A stretch of DNA of 64,000 nucleotides from Flavobacterium cutihirudinis (GTDB lineage: Bacteria; Bacteroidota; Bacteroidia; Flavobacteriales; Flavobacteriaceae): the NCBI RefSeq assembly GCF_003385895.1, contig NZ_QRDQ01000012.1, positions 62,001-126,000 of the forward strand, written 5' to 3'. The notes under the pieces are model-generated. The model was not told the DNA's origin and did not search any database. It was given only the letters and a program-made list of their open reading frames with translations. This document shows, piece after piece, positions 8,796 to 15,082 of the stretch; positions within the stretch are counted from its first letter, which is position 1; each line of letters begins with the position of its first letter. The translations under genes and the position numbers were made by a program.

Positions 8796-9575
8796 ATGGC
8801 GAATACGAAAGAATTAAGTGTTGAGGACAAGTTAAGAGCAATATACGATTTACAGCTTATTGACTCTAGAATTGACGAAATCAGAAACGTTAGAGGAGAA
8901 CTTCCTCTAGAAGTTGAAGATCTAGAAGATGAAGTTGCAGGTTTGAGCACTCGTTCAGAGAAACTGAAAGGTGAACTTGAAGTGATTGATGAGCAAATCA
9001 AAGCAAAGAAAATTGCTATTGAGGAGCATAAAGAGGTTATCAAAAAATACACAAAACAACAAGAATCAGTTCGTAATAACAGAGAATTTAATTCTTTGAC
9101 TAAAGAGGTTGAATTTCAGGAATTAGAAATCCAATTGGCTGAAAAGCAAATCAAAGAAATGAAAGCTTCTATCGAACACAAAAAAGAAGTTGTTTCTAAC
9201 TTAAAAGAAAAACTTGACGCAAAAAGTTCACATTTAAAACATAAAAAATCAGAACTTGATGCTATTATGGCTGAAACTCAAAAAGAAGAAATCTTCTTAA
9301 CTGAGAAATCTGCCGAATATGCTTCGCAAATCGAAGACAGATTATTAGCTGCTTACAACAGAATCAGAAGCAGTGTTCGTAATGGTTTAGCTGTAGTATC
9401 TATCGAAAGAGGTGCTTCTGCAGGATCATTCTTCACTATCCCGCCACAAACTCAGGTAGAAATTGCTTCAAGAAAGAAAATCATCACTGATGAGCATTCT
9501 GGAAGAATTCTAGTTGACGCTGCATTAGCAGAAGAAGAAAAAGAAAAAATGGAACAATTGTTCGCAAAATTCTAA
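8796..9575 (+). CDS. Coiled-coil protein with degenerate C4-type zinc ribbon
   Basis: This 259-aa protein has a long charged coiled coil (about 10-185) followed by the domain that in relatives is a C4 zinc ribbon (DR0291/CT398-like). In that family the ribbon carries two CxxC-type pairs around an IPPQ-type core. Here the core is kept (FTIPPQ, SGRIL) but all cysteines are gone: the first pair site reads GASAGSFF and the second TDEHSGR. The protein contains no cysteine at all. Function is unknown, perhaps nucleic-acid or ribosome related. It follows the NIF3-family gene by 13 bases and ends at a strong terminator. Confidence 0.85.
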   Translation: MANTKELSVEDKLRAIYDLQLIDSRIDEIRNVRGELPLEVEDLEDEVAGLSTRSEKLKGELEVIDEQIKAKKIAIEEHKEVIKKYTKQQESVRNNREFNSLTKEVEFQELEIQLAEKQIKEMKASIEHKKEVVSNLKEKLDAKSSHLKHKKSELDAIMAETQKEEIFLTEKSAEYASQIEDRLLAAYNRIRSSVRNGLAVVSIERGASAGSFFTIPPQTQVEIASRKKIITDEHSGRILVDAALAEEEKEKMEQLFAKF

Positions 9576-9580
9576 ATATC

Positions 9581-9610
9581 AAGTCCCGATTAAATCGGGA
9601 CTTTTTTTTT
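9581..9610 (+). terminator. Rho-independent terminator
   Basis: The stem agtcccgat / atcgggact is followed by nine or more T, just after the NIF3/coiled-coil operon. Confidence 0.9.
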
Positions 9611-9620
9611 GCTTTTATTT

Positions 9621-9703
9621 TTGCCACAGATTAAATAGATTAACACAGATTAAATTATTCTTATGCTGAATAAAATCTTTTTAATCCTTTTAATCTGTGG
9701 CAA
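9621..9703. repeat. 15-bp perfect inverted repeat, gccacagattaaa family
   Basis: Arms ttgccacagattaaa (9621-9635) and tttaatctgtggcaa (9689-9703) enclose further acagattaa words. The arm gccacagattaaa recurs at 54095-54166, again between genes. Confidence 0.8.
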
Positions 9704-9735
9704 AACATTTTCTACCTTTAGAAAAAATTTAAGTT

Positions 9736-10611
9736 TTGGGAATTAAAAAAGGCATTCGTTTTATTACATTAAAATCAGTTGGATCTTATATTAACTTTTT
9801 GAGTTATGTCCGTCCGCAAAAGGCTGTTGAACTTTCATACGCACTTTTCAGCCAGCCTAGAATTGGCAGATTGCAGAAAGAAGCACTTCCAAAAGTTTTA
9901 AAAAACACAGAAACCGAAACTTTCCATCATAACGAACACCATTTTCAGACTTATATCTGGAAAGGTAATGAAACCAAAATTTTGCTAGTTCACGGCTGGG
10001 AAAGTAATGCTGCACGCTGGAAAAAAACCTTACCACATCTTCAAAAATCCGGAAGTACGATTATTGCTATTGATGCGCCTGCACATGGACAAAGCAGCGG
10101 GAAAGAATTCAACGTTCCGCTTTATGCTGAATTTATCAGTAAGGCTGTCGAAAAATATCAACCAGAAATTATTATCGGTCATTCAATTGGTGGCGCGGCT
10201 TGTGTGTATCATCAATATTTATTTCCGAATACGAGCATCAATAAAATGGTGATTTTAGGCGCTCCTTCAGAATTAAAAACTTTGATTGACAATTATGTTT
10301 CAATGCTAAGTTTGAACACCAAAATGTTTTCTCTTTTGGAAAGCAAATTCATGGAACGATTTAATTTCAAACTAGAAGATTTTTCGGGACAGAAATTTGC
10401 TTCTCAATTTAATGTTCCAGGTTTAATTGCGCACGACACTTCAGATAAAATTGTGGCTTTCGCCGAAGGAAAAAAAATAGCCAGCAACTGGAAAAACAGT
10501 CAGTTTATTGAAACCAGCGGTTTAGGACACGGCATGCATGATGATGAATTGTATGACAAAGTGATTGAGTTTTTGTTTTCTTCCAAAGATTCTGAGCCAC
10601 TAAGTCGCTAA
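9736..10611 (+). CDS. Alpha/beta hydrolase
   Basis: This 291-aa cytoplasmic hydrolase starts at TTG 9736; there is no earlier in-frame ATG. The oxyanion-hole region HGWESNA lies near residue 90. The nucleophile elbow GHSIGG has Ser150, and the C-terminal His265 is in GHGMHD. The acid residue is probably in the APAHGQSSG to DTSDKIV region. There is no signal peptide, although the N-terminus is mildly hydrophobic. The last residues (SEPLSR) are encoded by a dispersed ctaagtcgctaa word. Substrate unknown. The ABM-domain gene follows 44 bases downstream. Confidence 0.85.
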   Translation: MGIKKGIRFITLKSVGSYINFLSYVRPQKAVELSYALFSQPRIGRLQKEALPKVLKNTETETFHHNEHHFQTYIWKGNETKILLVHGWESNAARWKKTLPHLQKSGSTIIAIDAPAHGQSSGKEFNVPLYAEFISKAVEKYQPEIIIGHSIGGAACVYHQYLFPNTSINKMVILGAPSELKTLIDNYVSMLSLNTKMFSLLESKFMERFNFKLEDFSGQKFASQFNVPGLIAHDTSDKIVAFAEGKKIASNWKNSQFIETSGLGHGMHDDELYDKVIEFLFSSKDSEPLSR

Positions 10612-10655
10612 TACACATTTTTTTTAAAATCTGAAATCTAAAATCTACAATTAAA

Positions 10656-11000
10656 ATGATAGCTGTAATTTTTGAAGTTATTCCGAACGAAGGAAAAAAA
10701 GAAGAATATCTGGATATCGCCGCGAGTTTACGTCCAGAATTGGACCACATCGAAGGTTTTATTTCGATCGAACGTTTTCAGAGCTTTAGTAATCCTGAAA
10801 AAGTTTTGTCTTTGTCTTTTTGGAGAGATGAAGAAAGTATTCAACAATGGCGAAATCTCGAAATGCATCGCCATGCACAAGCAAAAGGAAGAAATGAAGT
10901 TTTTAAAGATTATCATTTAAGAATTGCAACAGTTGTTCGCGATTATGGAATGTTTGATCGAAAGGAAACTCCGCGAGATAGTTCTGAATTTCATTCTTAA
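10656..11000 (+). CDS. Antibiotic biosynthesis monooxygenase (ABM) domain protein
   Basis: This 114-aa protein has a ferredoxin-like ABM fold: an N-terminal beta strand (IAVIFEVIPN), the helix with EYLDIAASLRPEL, then EGFISIERF and a LSFWRDEESIQQWR segment typical of the family. Such proteins range from quinol monooxygenases to heme-degrading or purely structural members. No heme-ligating motif stands out, so the activity is not assignable. It lies downstream of the alpha/beta hydrolase in the same orientation. The 11001-11231 gap downstream holds a long inverted repeat. Confidence 0.8.
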   Translation: MIAVIFEVIPNEGKKEEYLDIAASLRPELDHIEGFISIERFQSFSNPEKVLSLSFWRDEESIQQWRNLEMHRHAQAKGRNEVFKDYHLRIATVVRDYGMFDRKETPRDSSEFHS

Positions 11001-11048
11001 AAGGTTCAGAGGCGCAGAGGTGCAGAGCCACAAAGGTTTTAAACAAAC

Positions 11049-11150
11049 TTGTCATCCTGAGGAACGAAGGATCACACTCGTAATTCGACAAAGATTGGCG
11101 ATTCTGCATGCGGAATTTCTAGTGTGATCCTTCGTTCCTCAGGATGACAA
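11049..11150. repeat. 30-bp perfect inverted repeat (MITE/REP-like)
   Basis: Arms 11049-11078 and 11121-11150 are perfect reverse complements containing gtcatcctgaggaacgaagg. The 42-base interior has a smaller palindrome around ctgcatgcgg. A related core (tcatcctgag..gaaggatc) is, from memory, a widely dispersed bacterial repeat. There is no ORF inside. Confidence 0.85.
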
Positions 11151-11219
11151 AACGGTATGAAATTCAAAACAATCTAATAAGTCTAAAATCTAAAATTCTA
11201 AGAAGTCTAAACTTTTGCC

Positions 11220-11227
11220 TATTTTTG
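11220..11227 (+). promoter_or_regulatory. -7 box TATTTTTG directly before rluF
   Basis: This TAnnTTTG match ends four bases before the ATG at 11232, so transcription may start at or near the start codon, giving a leaderless mRNA. Confidence 0.45.
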
Positions 11228-11231
11228 CAGG

Positions 11232-12056
11232 ATGGAAGAGAATTTAAAACGTCTTAATAAATTTATTGCCGAAACGGGTTTCTGTTCTCGTCGTGAAGCT
11301 GATAAACTTATAGAAGAAGGACGCGTGACAATAAATGGCGTTGTGCCGGAAATGGGAACTAAAGTTTCGCCAGATGATGAAATACGCGTAGACGGAAAAT
11401 TGATCGTGGAAAAACACGAAAAAATGATTTATTTGGCATTCAACAAACCTACGGGAATAGAATGCACAACAAATCTTGAAGTCCGAAATAATATTGTCGA
11501 TTACATCAATTATCCAAAACGTATTTTCCCGATCGGAAGATTAGATAAAGCCAGTGAAGGATTAATTTTCATGACTAATGACGGTGATATCGTAAACAAA
11601 ATTTTACGTGCCAGAAACAATCACGAAAAAGAATATACTGTTACGGTAAACAAACCAATCACAGATCGTTTTATCCAAAGAATGGGAAATGGTGTTCCAA
11701 TTTTAGACACTGTGACCAAAAAATGTAAAGTCGAACAAATTAGCAAATACACTTTCAAAATTATTCTGACTCAAGGATTAAACCGCCAGATTCGAAGAAT
11801 GGCTGAATATTTGGGTTATGAAGTTACCGCTTTGAAACGTATTAGAATTATTAATATTTCGCTTGATGTTCCGGTTGGAAGATATCGTGATTTAACCGAT
11901 GCTGAGATTAAAGAATTAAATCAGTTGATTGAACCTTCGAGCAAAACGGAAGAAGCGAGTCTTCCAAAAGTTGAAAGTCCAAAACCAGCTTCAAATCGTA
12001 GAACAACGTTTATATCGAAACACGATCCGAGATTTAAGAAAAGAGGAGATAATTAA
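11232..12056 (+). CDS. rluF: 23S rRNA pseudouridine synthase, RluB/RluF type
   Basis: This 274-aa enzyme isomerises a uridine of 23S rRNA to pseudouridine. An N-terminal S4 RNA-binding domain (about 7-55) precedes the RsuA-type catalytic domain with GRLDKASEG and catalytic Asp105. NRQIRRM near residue 190 is also typical of the RsuA/RluB/E/F family. The C-terminal 35 residues are a Ser/Pro/Lys-rich tail. RluF is the likelier subfamily by length and the IECTTN region, but RluB cannot be excluded. It ends at a bidirectional terminator shared with the convergent membrane-protein gene. Confidence 0.85.
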   Translation: MEENLKRLNKFIAETGFCSRREADKLIEEGRVTINGVVPEMGTKVSPDDEIRVDGKLIVEKHEKMIYLAFNKPTGIECTTNLEVRNNIVDYINYPKRIFPIGRLDKASEGLIFMTNDGDIVNKILRARNNHEKEYTVTVNKPITDRFIQRMGNGVPILDTVTKKCKVEQISKYTFKIILTQGLNRQIRRMAEYLGYEVTALKRIRIINISLDVPVGRYRDLTDAEIKELNQLIEPSSKTEEASLPKVESPKPASNRRTTFISKHDPRFKKRGDN

Positions 12057-12067
12057 AATGAACACAT

Positions 12068-12106
12068 AAAAAAGTCCGAACCGTAAAACAGTTCGGACTT
12101 TTTGTT
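12068..12106. terminator. Bidirectional terminator between rluF and the DUF4173-like gene
   Basis: The stem aagtccgaac / gttcggactt has an A-run before and a T-run after, placed between convergent genes. Confidence 0.85.
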
Positions 12107-12108
12107 TC

Positions 12109-13503
12109 TTATTTTTTCTCCGTTAGAAAATCGTAGTACAATGCTTTCGACAAAAAAGTAGAATTTTGATAAAAATTGATCAATTCTTCTCTTTGTATTT
12201 CGGTTTTACCTCCATCTAAATGGTTTTGCAAAAAATAAGCCCTTCGGGTGTCATCATTAAAATTCAAACTGCTCAGAAATTGTGGCGTCACTCCTTTGTT
12301 TACAGAAATATTATAATTTGTAATTAGATTTCCCCAATTTACATAACTGCACAAAAGAACAGTTCCGTAGAAATACCAAACCATTTGATTGACCAAATAA
12401 GCATTTGTTTTTTGTTTTGTTATTTTTAAAAAAGAGTAAACCAACCCAATAATTGCCAAAACAAGAAAAGCGTAAACTCCTAGTCGTTTGTAAGTCAGAC
12501 CAAAAAATGAAATGTATTCTGAATTTTTAATGATGGTGCTTACAATCAAAATTCCATTTAAAAAAATCCAGATTTTAGCAAGTGTTTTAAGAAAGGTTGC
12601 TTTTTTATCAAAATTGAATCCACCTTTAAAATAAAACATAATTACGCCAACCGCCATTAGAATCGAAAAGATAACAGCATTTACTCTTTCATGCGTATCA
12701 GCACTCAATTTTGAAGCCTGTGCTGTGACTGTTTCAAAAAACTGTTCGTAATTGTATGTTGCAATAAAGACCAAAAGCATCAAATTTAAAAGAGCTAAAG
12801 TAATTTCGCCACTTCTTCTTTCAAAGTCAATATCAAGAAACGAAAATGTATTCTGATTTTTGATTTCTGTTATATTTTTAAATTCATTGTCAAGCAAATC
12901 GTTTTTTTCATAACAAACTTCCGGCACCCAGTAATTCCAGAAGCTGAATGAAATATAGAAGCCTGCAATACTAAGCAACAAGAGCTGCGGTACATCAAGA
13001 TCTAAAGTGTAATCTGTAAATAATGACGAAAAATGATCACTCCCAAAAGAATATACAATAAAAAACAGTCCAAGGAAAATGGCAGGAATTACAAAAAATG
13101 CAATCAGTTTTTTGGCAAAATTATTATGAATTTGCTTTTCTGGAAGCCATTGGTTAAACATCCAAATTCTGCCTAAAGAAGCAAATCCGTTTAAGAATAC
13201 AAGCGGAAAAATTTGGACAATTTTCAACTGATTATCTTGTGTTTTAAACTGTAAAAATAATATTGAAAGCGCCATTGCAAAAAAAGAAGCCGCATCGCCG
13301 TACCATCCGAAAGCCAGACAAGATAAAACTGATGTAATGACCAATATCAAATGCATTCTTTCAGTGAATCGATCCTGAAAGAAAAAACAAATAAATCCGG
13401 TTAAAAACAAGCAAAAAATAGACCAGTTAAGTCCTGGATCTTCTCTATAAAAAAGCAGTAAAAAAATAAAACTGCAGACAAAAATAATGTGATGTTTTTT
13501 CAT
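12109..13503 (-). CDS. Polytopic membrane protein, DUF4173-like
   Basis: A TTG codon at 13548 lies in frame, but it sits upstream of a promoter/operator, so I use ATG 13503 (MKKHHIIF), giving 464 aa. There are about twelve hydrophobic segments and no enzyme motif. The layout and the YKRLGVYAFLVL stretch resemble DUF4173 proteins; that family call is from memory and only moderately sure. It lies 58 bases downstream of a winged-helix regulator and has an ACTTTGN5CAAAGT palindrome over its -7 box, so it is probably controlled by that regulator. Function unknown. Confidence 0.75.
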   Translation of the reverse strand: MKKHHIIFVCSFIFLLLFYREDPGLNWSIFCLFLTGFICFFFQDRFTERMHLILVITSVLSCLAFGWYGDAASFFAMALSILFLQFKTQDNQLKIVQIFPLVFLNGFASLGRIWMFNQWLPEKQIHNNFAKKLIAFFVIPAIFLGLFFIVYSFGSDHFSSLFTDYTLDLDVPQLLLLSIAGFYISFSFWNYWVPEVCYEKNDLLDNEFKNITEIKNQNTFSFLDIDFERRSGEITLALLNLMLLVFIATYNYEQFFETVTAQASKLSADTHERVNAVIFSILMAVGVIMFYFKGGFNFDKKATFLKTLAKIWIFLNGILIVSTIIKNSEYISFFGLTYKRLGVYAFLVLAIIGLVYSFLKITKQKTNAYLVNQMVWYFYGTVLLCSYVNWGNLITNYNISVNKGVTPQFLSSLNFNDDTRRAYFLQNHLDGGKTEIQREELINFYQNSTFLSKALYYDFLTEKK

Positions 13504-13521
13504 GATTATCAAATTAAAAGT

Positions 13522-13538
13522 ACTTTGTATTTCAAAGT
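13522..13538 (-). promoter_or_regulatory. Palindromic operator ACTTTG-N5-CAAAGT (site 2)
   Basis: This perfect 6-5-6 palindrome overlaps the minus-strand -7 box TAACTTTG (13533-13540) upstream of the ATG at 13503. The identical arms recur at 14481-14497, before the first gene of the adjacent operon. Confidence 0.65.
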
Positions 13539-13561
13539 TATTAGACAAAAAAATATAGTTA

Positions 13562-13852
13562 TTACGATTTCATTAATTTTTCGAGATAAGAAAGGTGCTC
13601 TTTGAACGCCGCGCGGCCAAGCGGTGTTACCTGATAAGATGTTTTAGGTTTTTTACCCACAAATTCTTTCTTAACCTCGATATATTCAGATTTTTCTAAT
13701 GCAGAGGAATGACTCGCTAAATTACCATCGGTGATATTTAAAAGCGTTTTCATCTCGGTAAAATCTACCCAGTCGTTAACCATCAGAACGGACATAATTC
13801 CCAATCTGACACGGCTTTCAAAATCTTTATTTAGTTTATCAATAATTCCCAT
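13562..13852 (-). CDS. Winged-helix transcriptional regulator (HTH_34/MarR-like)
   Basis: This 96-aa protein has a single winged-helix domain: helices around FESRVRLGIMSVL, the recognition helix in NLASHSSALEKSEYI, and the wing KKTSYQVTPLGR. It matches the HTH_34 (PF13601) regulators, one-domain DNA-binding dimers common in Bacteroidota. No effector domain is seen. It starts 4 bases after the stop of the upstream membrane-protein gene, so the two are co-transcribed. Identical palindromes lie before that gene and before the downstream DUF4173-like gene; I infer these are its binding sites, making it an autoregulator. Confidence 0.88.
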   Translation of the reverse strand: MGIIDKLNKDFESRVRLGIMSVLMVNDWVDFTEMKTLLNITDGNLASHSSALEKSEYIEVKKEFVGKKPKTSYQVTPLGRAAFKEHLSYLEKLMKS

Positions 13853-13856
13853 TAAG

Positions 13857-14471
13857 TTATTTGTATTTTTTGAACATCACTAATCCGTAAATGATATGAA
13901 GGATTCCGAATCCAAAGATCCAAAATATCAAACCATATCCAATATAAAAAAGCGAAATACATCCTAAAATAATTTCAGAAAAGCCTAAGTATTTTATATC
14001 TGAGAAAGTATATTTTTCAGCATTCACCACTGCAAGTCCATAAAATATCAATGTTGATGGCGCCACTAAACCGTAGTTTCCGTGATAGAGTAATGCCAAA
14101 CAAAATATTCCGCCTGCAACAAGAGGAATAGCCAAATTAAACAACATATTTTTCGTTGCCGAAGTCCAGATTGGTAAATTATATTTACGGCTTTTTCTGA
14201 TGGTAAAAAAGGCTCCAAACACAAAAGCACAGACTAAAATTACAATTCCAGTGAAAAATAAATGAGAAACCAAATCACCTGATAATAAAATATGTTCATC
14301 TGTAAAATATTCGATACCATTTACTTTAAACAGCTGATATACATACAAACCGCCAACTAAAGCCGAAAGCCCAGCAAAGACTCCCGAAAGTCCGCTTAAG
14401 GATATAAATCTTGAAGAACGCTCCATCATGGAACGAATATGCGCTAAATCTTCTTGGTGTTTCTGATTCAT
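13857..14471 (-). CDS. Six-TM integral membrane protein of unknown function
   Basis: The likely start is ATG 14471 (MNQKHQEDL), not the TTG at 14489, which falls inside the palindromic operator. The 204-aa protein has a charged N-terminus (HIRSMMERSSRF) and about six hydrophobic segments, including FLSLSGLSGVFAGL-like and YGLIFWIFGFGIL stretches. No family motif was recognised. It is the first gene of an operon with the winged-helix regulator. The regulator, this protein and the DUF4173-like protein probably form one regulated membrane module. Confidence 0.8.
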   Translation of the reverse strand: MNQKHQEDLAHIRSMMERSSRFISLSGLSGVFAGLSALVGGLYVYQLFKVNGIEYFTDEHILLSGDLVSHLFFTGIVILVCAFVFGAFFTIRKSRKYNLPIWTSATKNMLFNLAIPLVAGGIFCLALLYHGNYGLVAPSTLIFYGLAVVNAEKYTFSDIKYLGFSEIILGCISLFYIGYGLIFWIFGFGILHIIYGLVMFKKYK

Positions 14472-14480
14472 AATTAAAGT

Positions 14481-14497
14481 ACTTTGCAATACAAAGT
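14481..14497 (-). promoter_or_regulatory. Palindromic operator ACTTTG-N5-CAAAGT (site 1) with promoter
   Basis: The palindrome ACTTTGCAATACAAAGT overlaps the minus-strand -7 box TAACTTTG (14492-14499). A -33 TTG (14518-14520) lies 18 bases upstream of the -7 box. It is 10 bases from the ATG at 14471. Confidence 0.7.
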
Positions 14498-14590
14498 TAT
14501 GTTTTATTTTGAAATGACAAATAAAAAATTGAGTTTTATTTTAATTGCAAGCGTAAAAATGAATTGAGGTTCATAGGGATGAAATGTGTA

Positions 14591-14820
14591 ATCCCTACGG
14601 GATATTTTACCGCGGGGATATCAACTATTATGCTACCGATATTTTTTGTTACCGATATATAACTCCTAACGGAGTATTCCCCAAGAATTAAATATGAAAT
14701 GCGAATTATTGACATTCATTTTTTCCATTCACAAATATTACAACTCATAGCGAATTATCTCGGAGAGATTAAATATCGGTAGATAAAAACATATGCCGCG
14801 AATTTTTGTTCCGTAGGAAC
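14591..14820. repeat. Palindromic cassette, locus A
   Basis: This gene-free stretch has outer palindromes atccctacgggat (14591-14603) and gttccgtaggaac (14808-14820). Inside are ctaccgatatttt, aactcctaacggagt and, in reverse sense, atctcggagagatt plus aatatcggtag. The same ordered parts recur at 55371-55571. The right half is roughly complementary to the left, so the whole could fold on itself. Confidence 0.7.
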
Positions 14821-14845
14821 TACACATTTAATCGATCTTGAAATA

Positions 14846-14875
14846 ACACCTACAAGGTTTTGAAAACCTTGCAGG
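14846..14875. repeat. Hairpin cctacaaggtttt/aaaaccttgcagg
   Basis: A near-perfect inverted repeat (cctacaaggtttt, then aaaaccttgcagg) lies between the palindromic cassette and the structured element. It is probably another dispersed intergenic repeat. Confidence 0.6.
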
Positions 14876-14903
14876 AACGTGGATTTGTTGTTACCTGAGT
14901 GTC

Positions 14904-15019
14904 GCGTGAGGGATAGGAACTGGCTACCGAAGTAGCGCGGATAGCCCGACCGTGTCCCGATAAGTGGGCGTATAAGCGCAAAGTAGATTTGCCCACTTAT
15001 CGGGACACGGTCACGCCCA
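14904..15019 (-). ncRNA. Structured composite repeat element, copy A
   Basis: Read on the minus strand: tgggcgtg, a perfect 19-bp stem (14991-15009 with 14951-14969) with a 21-nt loop, gtcgggctatccgc, a gctac-UUCG-gtagc hairpin (14923-14936), then cctatccctcacgc. The ends gcgtg and cacgc can pair to close a multibranch fold. Copy B at 55231-55344 has the same flanks but a completely different stem. Whether it is transcribed is unknown; it may instead be a dispersed DNA repeat. Confidence 0.55.
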
Positions 15020-15034
15020 AAGTATATAAAAACT

Positions 15035-15068
15035 AAAAAGCCTATTCTTAACGAACAGGCTTTTGTTT
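15035..15068 (-). terminator. Terminator of corA
   Basis: The stem aaaagcct / aggctttt, with the T-run on the minus strand, lies 15 bases past the corA stop. Its cgaacaggctttt half resembles the folD terminator. Confidence 0.75.
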
Positions 15069-15082
15069 TGTGTCATTTTAAT

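Noticed and set aside
9736..10611. Small-molecule or antibiotic biosynthesis cluster with the ABM gene
   Set aside because: Only an alpha/beta hydrolase and an ABM-domain protein are adjacent; there is no synthase or carrier protein, so the ABM name is only the domain family.
14500..15082. Insertion sequence remnant
   Set aside because: There is no transposase-like frame, target duplication or IS-type end. The content is explained as palindromic repeats.
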